Shown piece after piece: positions 59,539 through 64,000 of a stretch of DNA of 64,000 bases. The stretch is from Lentisphaeria bacterium. GTDB lineage: Bacteria; Verrucomicrobiota; Lentisphaeria; Victivallales; Victivallaceae. The position numbers and the translations under genes are program-made. Where the stretch lies: positions 3,782,001-3,846,000 of the forward strand of contig CP091727.1 in the NCBI GenBank assembly GCA_022009855.1. The letters run 5' to 3'. Within the stretch, counting starts at the first letter, position 1. The number at the start of each line of letters is the position of its first letter. Below the pieces are notes generated by a model that saw only the letters and a list, made by a program, of their open reading frames with translations, was not told the origin of the DNA and did no database searches.

Positions 59539-59865
59539 GGAAAGGGCGCCAATGCCGGGTAAACAGCCGACAAGGTAGTCAAAACGGCCGGAAAGTGCAT
59601 ATGCAGGACGAAGGCACAGGGAAACATGCCAATTCACATTGGGGGCAAGCGCGCACAGCAAATGGTGGACTTACTGCAGTTGTGATATTGCCGGGAAAGG
59701 GCAGCCAGAGCGCGAGAGAGGAAAGCATAATAATACCGATTTGTCTTGCATAGTGTTAATTGGTAATAGAAAAACTTTCACAGCCATCCCATAGGAAAAG
59801 AAAAAGTTGAAAGATGATGGTTCTGGATGCAACTTATATTTCAGCAAAAAAAACAAGGAGCATCC
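59539..59865. other. Gene-free stretch before the IS4-type element
   Basis: No coding sequence is supported. ATAATA at 59727-59732 recurs at 61272-61277 beyond the element and may be its target duplication; no inverted ends were found to confirm it. The rest shows nothing recognisable. Confidence 0.4.
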
Positions 59866-61271
59866 ATGAAACCATCAAAGCATAAAATGACCGTATTATC
59901 GCAAATTTTCAAGTTGATTCCGCGAAATTTGATTCCGAAACTTGCCAATGAGTTCGGAATAGACAGGCAGTCTCGGGTGTTCAGCCCGACGAGTCATGTT
60001 CTGGCTCTGGTCTTCGGACAGCTGACGCATGCCCTGGGGCTGAACGACATCTGCGATACGCTTCGAAATCATTGCGGTCTGGTAAGCAAAATTCGGGATT
60101 GCGTTCCCCCGAGCCGTAATGGTCTGTCCCACGCGAACCGGAACCGTGACGCAGGCATGGCGGAAAAACTGTTCTGGGAAGTTCTTGCTCATCTGAATGA
60201 GATCAGTCCGAACTTTCGGATTCAAGGCAGACGCTACTGTGCGTTACCGAGACGCTTCAAGCGGATGATCCATGTGGTTGATTCGACAACGATTCAGCTG
60301 ATCGCCAACTGTCTGGATTGGGCAAAACACCGCAGGCGGAAAGCGGCGGCGAAAATGCATTTGCGTCTGGATTTGCGTTCCTTTCTGCCGAATTTCATTC
60401 TTGTAAAAACAGCCGGGACTCACGATTCGGCGGAAGCACCGGCGCTTTGCGTGGGAATCAACGAAGGTGAAATTGTCATCTTTGACAAGGCGTATGTCGA
60501 CTTCAAACACCTCTGGCGGCTTTCCCAACGCGGCGTTTTCTGGATCACCCGCGCCAAGGACAATATGAAGTATGATGTTGTGGGACAGCACGGCGCACCC
60601 AAGCTCAATATTCTTCGAGATGTTGTCATCAAACTGACCGGACAACGAACTTCCGTCTGGTATCCTGAAACTCTCCGTCTGATCGAAGCAATCGTAGAAG
60701 TCGACGGAAAGCCCAAACGGATGACCTTCATTACCGACAACTTCATTTGGGCGGCAAGCTCTATTTGCGATCTCTACAAGGCTCGCTGGGCCATTGAAGT
60801 TTTCTTCAAGGAGATCAAGCAGACTCTTCAACTCTCAGACTTCATTGGCTACAACGAGAACGCGGTGCGCTGGCAAATATGGACGGCTCTTCTCACATAT
60901 ATTTTACTCCGATTTATTGCATGGCAGAATGAATGGAAGCATACTTTTACAAGATTGTTCACTGCCTTGCGCGGAGTCATCTGGCGCTGCCTGGATATGG
61001 GAAGTGTCCTCAGATGTTGTGGGACAGCATCTGACTCTGTCCGTATGCGAGGCGCTCCCGGAACAGGCATATTTACCAGGATTCGCACAACTATAATCCA
61101 ACTCAACGAAAAGGAAAAACCGGAAATGGGTAATTTAAAAAAACAATCAACGCAAGCTCAAACAGGAGGACAAAAATGACAATTTCAAAGATGTATGGGA
61201 CGGCAGTGAAAAACTTTATAAATACAGTATTGGCATAAAATGACCTAAGAAATCAGCTTTTTGAGGTCAAT
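59733..61271 (+). mobile_element. IS4-family element (ends tentative)
   Basis: An intact transposase is flanked on the right by a severed pseudopilin start. The ends are placed from the ATAATA repeats at 59727 and 61272 only; terminal inverted repeats are not evident. Confidence 0.45.
59866..61179 (+). CDS. IS4-family transposase
   Basis: 437 residues, intact; ATG 59866 follows AAGGAG. An N-terminal DUF4372-like region (MTVLSQIFKLIPRNLIPKLA; CVPPSRNGLSHANRNRDAGM) precedes the DDE core: IHVVDSTTIQLIANCLDW (Asp), IVIFDKAYVDFKHLWRLS (Asp) and CDLYKARWAIEVFFKEIKQT (Y-R-E-K). The C-terminal 50 residues are beyond the usual end. It is related to the fragment at 46319 but clearly a different element. 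Confidence 0.88.
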   Translation: MKPSKHKMTVLSQIFKLIPRNLIPKLANEFGIDRQSRVFSPTSHVLALVFGQLTHALGLNDICDTLRNHCGLVSKIRDCVPPSRNGLSHANRNRDAGMAEKLFWEVLAHLNEISPNFRIQGRRYCALPRRFKRMIHVVDSTTIQLIANCLDWAKHRRRKAAAKMHLRLDLRSFLPNFILVKTAGTHDSAEAPALCVGINEGEIVIFDKAYVDFKHLWRLSQRGVFWITRAKDNMKYDVVGQHGAPKLNILRDVVIKLTGQRTSVWYPETLRLIEAIVEVDGKPKRMTFITDNFIWAASSICDLYKARWAIEVFFKEIKQTLQLSDFIGYNENAVRWQIWTALLTYILLRFIAWQNEWKHTFTRLFTALRGVIWRCLDMGSVLRCCGTASDSVRMRGAPGTGIFTRIRTTIIQLNEKEKPEMGNLKKQSTQAQTGGQK

Positions 61272-61335
61272 ATAATAGCGATGATCGCAATAACGATGAG
61301 GAGTTCGATCAAGGTGAAGAAATGATTTTTTTCAT
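61253..61335 (-). pseudogene. Severed pseudopilin N-terminus
   Basis: On the minus strand MKK is followed, across a poly-A run that shifts the frame, by NHFFTLIELLIVIAIIAI, then diverges and stops at 61253. Only the leader and start of the helix survive, directly against the IS4 element. An intact promoter and AAAGGA site remain upstream. It is the fourth pseudopilin of this window. Confidence 0.6.
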
Positions 61336-61365
61336 CTGCACGCGTCCTTTCCCGGTTTGTCATAT

Positions 61366-61394
61366 ATTATACCTGAAACCGGAGAAAAGCGCAA
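61366..61394 (-). promoter_or_regulatory. Orphaned promoter of the severed pseudopilin
   Basis: On the minus strand TTGCGC (61394-61389), 17 bp, TATAAT (61371-61366), 31 bp before the truncated start codon. Confidence 0.55.
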
Positions 61395-61622
61395 GAGAAA
61401 AAACAGCGATTATATATCCTTAATTTGGATAAGTATATCCTGTCTATTATCGATGCGGGGAATTTATCATGAGGCTCCAGGGGGGGCGCCGTCAGGGAAG
61501 AGGGAGCGAGAAAAGTTGTAAGACGTTATTGAAGAATATACAATAAAGGATGAAGAAAAACCGGGGAGGAGAATGCGTTTCTCCGTCCCGGGCAGTTGGT
61601 ACGATGTATTGATGGTTTCTGC

Positions 61623-62542
61623 TTATTTGACCGGTTCCACCTTGAAGTTGTCCAGCAGGACCTCCGGAATTTTGGAGGAGATCGCCAGATTCGCCATCGG
61701 AATGACCGCGTTCGGATACTTTTTGAGATCGGTCGGGAAGGTCACTTCAAACGAATACTCCTTCCACTGCGTCTCAATCGCGCAATCCTTGCGCAGCAGA
61801 TTGATCGGCGGATGGTTGCCGGAAAGCCGCTGATTGTTCGAGTTGAAGATGAAGAGCAGACTGCCGTTTGCCGAACCCTTCGCCCAGAAGCTGACCTTGT
61901 ATTTCGTCCCGCTGATCATCGGGATGGGGACGGAGGAGATCGACGCCGTTTCCCCGTCTGAAACCAGTTTCATGCTCATTTCGCCGTTGATGAAATCGGA
62001 TTTCACCACACTGGCCGAGAATTTCTTCTGTCCCCAGGAGCGGCTCCAGAGGCCGGGGAGCGTGTTGTCCTTCTCGAAATCGATAAGGAATCCTCTGCCG
62101 CAATCTTCCGGCGAAAGCTCCGTCAACGTGATGTTGCGCAACTCCAGCGACTGCTCCTTGCCGCCGCGCAGGTAAAAAAGAACATTGCCGGAACTTTTTT
62201 GCCGGAATAAAACCAGTTTCGGTAGCGGTTCCACTCTCTGCCGACTTCGAAAATCGGAAATACCTTGTTGTCCAGCTCCAGAATGAACTGTCCCTGGCCG
62301 TCGCTGCCAGGGAGGCTGCCCCGCGCTTCCCAGTCGATGACGTAAAAGTTTCCGGCTTGAGCGGCGCCTTGACGACGAGCGACGCGGTCCCCTGCATGGC
62401 GGCGGTGCGTTGAATCGCGAAGGTGTTCTCCGCACTCTTCTTCCACTCCCGCTGGGGGGTGATCTGCGGCGCGACCGGGGTCTCCGCCACGAGGGCGATC
62501 CCGCACAACAGAGCGGGGGGCAAACAGGTTACATGATTTCAT
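61623..62542 (-). CDS. Secreted carbohydrate-binding-like protein (frame breaks)
   Basis: ATG 62542 follows AGGAGGAG. The signal reads MKSCNLFAPALLCGIALV across a C-run break near 62520. A first beta domain (LELDNKVFPIFEVGREWNRY; YVIDWEARGSLP) is followed by a second: FLIDFEKDNTLPGLWSRSWG, then ISGTKYKVSFWAKGSANGSL and the CBM4/9-type end ILLDNFKVEPVK-like EVLLDNFKVEPVK. About 305 residues. Breaks are near 62520, 62350 and 62200. Its start overlaps the upstream gene stop, so the pair is translationally coupled. Confidence 0.6.
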
Positions 62543-64000
62543 TGTTTCTCCTCCTGTGTCAATCCTTGAATGATTCCGAACGCAAGACGGTTGCGGAACG
62601 GCTGCTTTCCGTTCGCCCAGCACGCTTCACGCACCGGTTTGCCGGAGGCATTTTCCGCATCGTCCACTTTGATTTCGAACCCCAGCTCTTTTTCGCCCGC
62701 CGGAAGCAGGGAGTCCGGGAGACTCAGCCTGACCGTGTATCCCGCCGCAGTCGTCTCCACGGTGCAGGGCAGGTCGGTCGCGGTCGTTCGGACCGGATGA
62801 TCCATGAAATGAACCCGGTTCGTCTTCCAGCGGGGCAGAATGAACAGCCGGAAGACATCCCGGGTGTACTTTTCTGGGTGTTCCAGTGCGGAGTGACCGG
62901 GATTCCGGTCGAAAAAACAGCTCGACACAGTCCTGCTCCCAGAGGGCGCGTCCGTTGGATGCGGCGCCGGAATCGGTGGTGTCCCTGACGCGGATGACGA
63001 GTTCCACCTTCCGCGCCTTCCGCTCGATCCGGAACGAGGCGTCAAGTTTGCCATCCTTGCTCCGGAAGCTCTGTTCGCTCCCCGCTCCCGCCGCCGGATT
63101 CTCCGTCACCTCGAGCGGAATCCGGCGGGATTTTCCGTCTGCGACCAGCCCGAGAAAGGCTTCGCCTGCCGCTCCTTTGACGTTGCACGGCAGATCCAGC
63201 GTGAACGACTTGCCCGCGGCGATCGAGAAGGAACGGATTCCCTCCGGACAGACGAGGCGGCCGCCGAGGCTGGCGCTGCATTTGACCTCGCGGTTCCCGG
63301 TGTTGAAGAGCGTCACCCGGAGGATCGATCGGCCTGACTGGTCCGTGATGAGCCGGGCGGCCCGCTGTACCTGAATGAGCTGATCCATTCGGATTTCCAG
63401 TTTCTTCAGCAGGGTGCCGAAGCTCTTTTCGCCGTTTTTCGGCCGCAGGTAATATGGCGCGGCCGAGAGGTGCAGCGCCTTCGCTTCCGGAATCGGATTG
63501 CCGAAGAGATCCATCACCTCGAACGCGGAAAGGTCGGCGGAGAGATCCCGGCGCGACGCGTAGTTCCAGAGTGCGGCGATTTCGCGTCCGTCGCGGGTGA
63601 ACACGTAGCAGATGACGCCGTTCGGATAACGGATCTTGTCGACCGGTTTCGCTCCTTCGAAGAAACGGGCCAGCGGATTGTAGGCCACTCCGATTGCGGA
63701 GAAGGTGCCGTCGGTTCCATTCAGGGAGACGAAGGCGCGGAACCGTTCGTGGATGGTTTTCTTCCAGACCGAATCGATATGGACCGGGCAGCTCTGGGTG
63801 ACCCCTTCGCCCAGATCGGTGAGGAATCGGGTTGCCGCGTGGTGCGCTTCGAACAGCGACGAGGTGTAGTGGTCGCGGTAGTCCGCCTGCCGGAGATAGA
63901 AGAGCTCGGTGTTCCACGTCACCGGCGCGTGAAAGGGGGGCGATCTGGCGGTGGAACTCCCGGATCTGCTCATCCGCGGGGTAGGGGGAGCCGATCTGCG
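62539..64000 (-). CDS. Glycan-related enzyme with C-terminal CBM9-like domain (5' end outside window)
   Basis: The visible 480 residues start beyond the window edge (ADEQIREFHRQIA). The first part (SRRDLSADLSAFEVMDLFGN; YYLRPKNGEKSFGTLLKKLE) resembles the C-terminal accessory domains of large secreted glycosidases. LPCNVKGAAGEAFLGL begins a beta stretch, then SFRIERKARKVELVIRVRDT and WEQDCVELFF are CBM9-like. A break near 62930 and another near 63940 change frame; the end EIKVDDAENASGKPVREACW, GIIQGLTQEEKQ stops at 62539. No catalytic motif is in view. Confidence 0.6.

Overview
The window looks like a chromosomal segment of a glycan-degrading bacterium of the Lentisphaerae/Victivallis type (PVC superphylum). 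This is inferred from three things. Pseudopilin-like proteins with an FTLIELL(V/I)V N-terminus and a C-terminal DGH motif recur beside secreted glycosidases. AraC- and LacI-type regulators are dense. Gfo/Idh/MocA oxidoreductases and GH27/GH36/GH78-like enzymes are abundant, with no SusC/SusD pair. No rRNA, tRNA or CRISPR array was seen.

Region 1 (1-29.9 kb, high GC) is a mosaic of small sugar loci, each with its own regulator. The main ones are a NagB-like/amidohydrolase/Gfo operon beside AraC genes (0.3-5.1 kb); a GH27-like enzyme, a beta-helix protein, a pseudopilin and a GH42-like enzyme (5.2-12.7 kb); a Gfo oxidoreductase, an FAD oxidoreductase and a divergent LacI regulator with two clear operators (12.7-16.6 kb); an AraC gene divergent from a Gfo/alcohol dehydrogenase/GH36/pseudopilin/GH-A run (16.6-24.5 kb); a LacI regulator with its own operator followed by GH36 (25.1-28.0 kb); and an AraC-PfkB kinase pair (28.1-29.9 kb).

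Region 2 (30-42.8 kb, high GC) is more housekeeping in character: a U32 peptidase-like protein, an ATP-cone-like protein, ETF beta and alpha with a long acyl-CoA dehydrogenase, RNA polymerase omega, PurE, a MarC-like membrane protein, a large EF-hand membrane protein, a one-domain CBM48 protein, a truncated carbohydrate-binding protein and a PNPOx-like protein.

Region 3 (about 43-61.4 kb, visibly AT-richer) is an accessory island. It opens with a pile-up of IS5, IS110, IS5 and IS4 elements and a symporter relic. It continues with a GntR-regulated locus: pseudopilin, SGNH hydrolase interrupted by an IS1380 element, a LamG-domain protein, a CBM9-like lipoprotein and a GH78-like rhamnosidase. 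It ends with an IS4 element abutting a severed pseudopilin. High-GC sequence resumes at 61.5 kb with two translationally coupled secreted glycan-related genes on the minus strand, the second running off the window.

Most large genes read in two to five overlapping frames whose switch points mostly fall in short homopolymers. rpoZ, etfA and etfB show the same breaks, so most of these are best read as consensus-sequence indels, not pseudogenes. Coordinates below span the whole broken reading and the evidence marks where the frame changes. True pseudogenes are called only where an insertion or truncation is visible.
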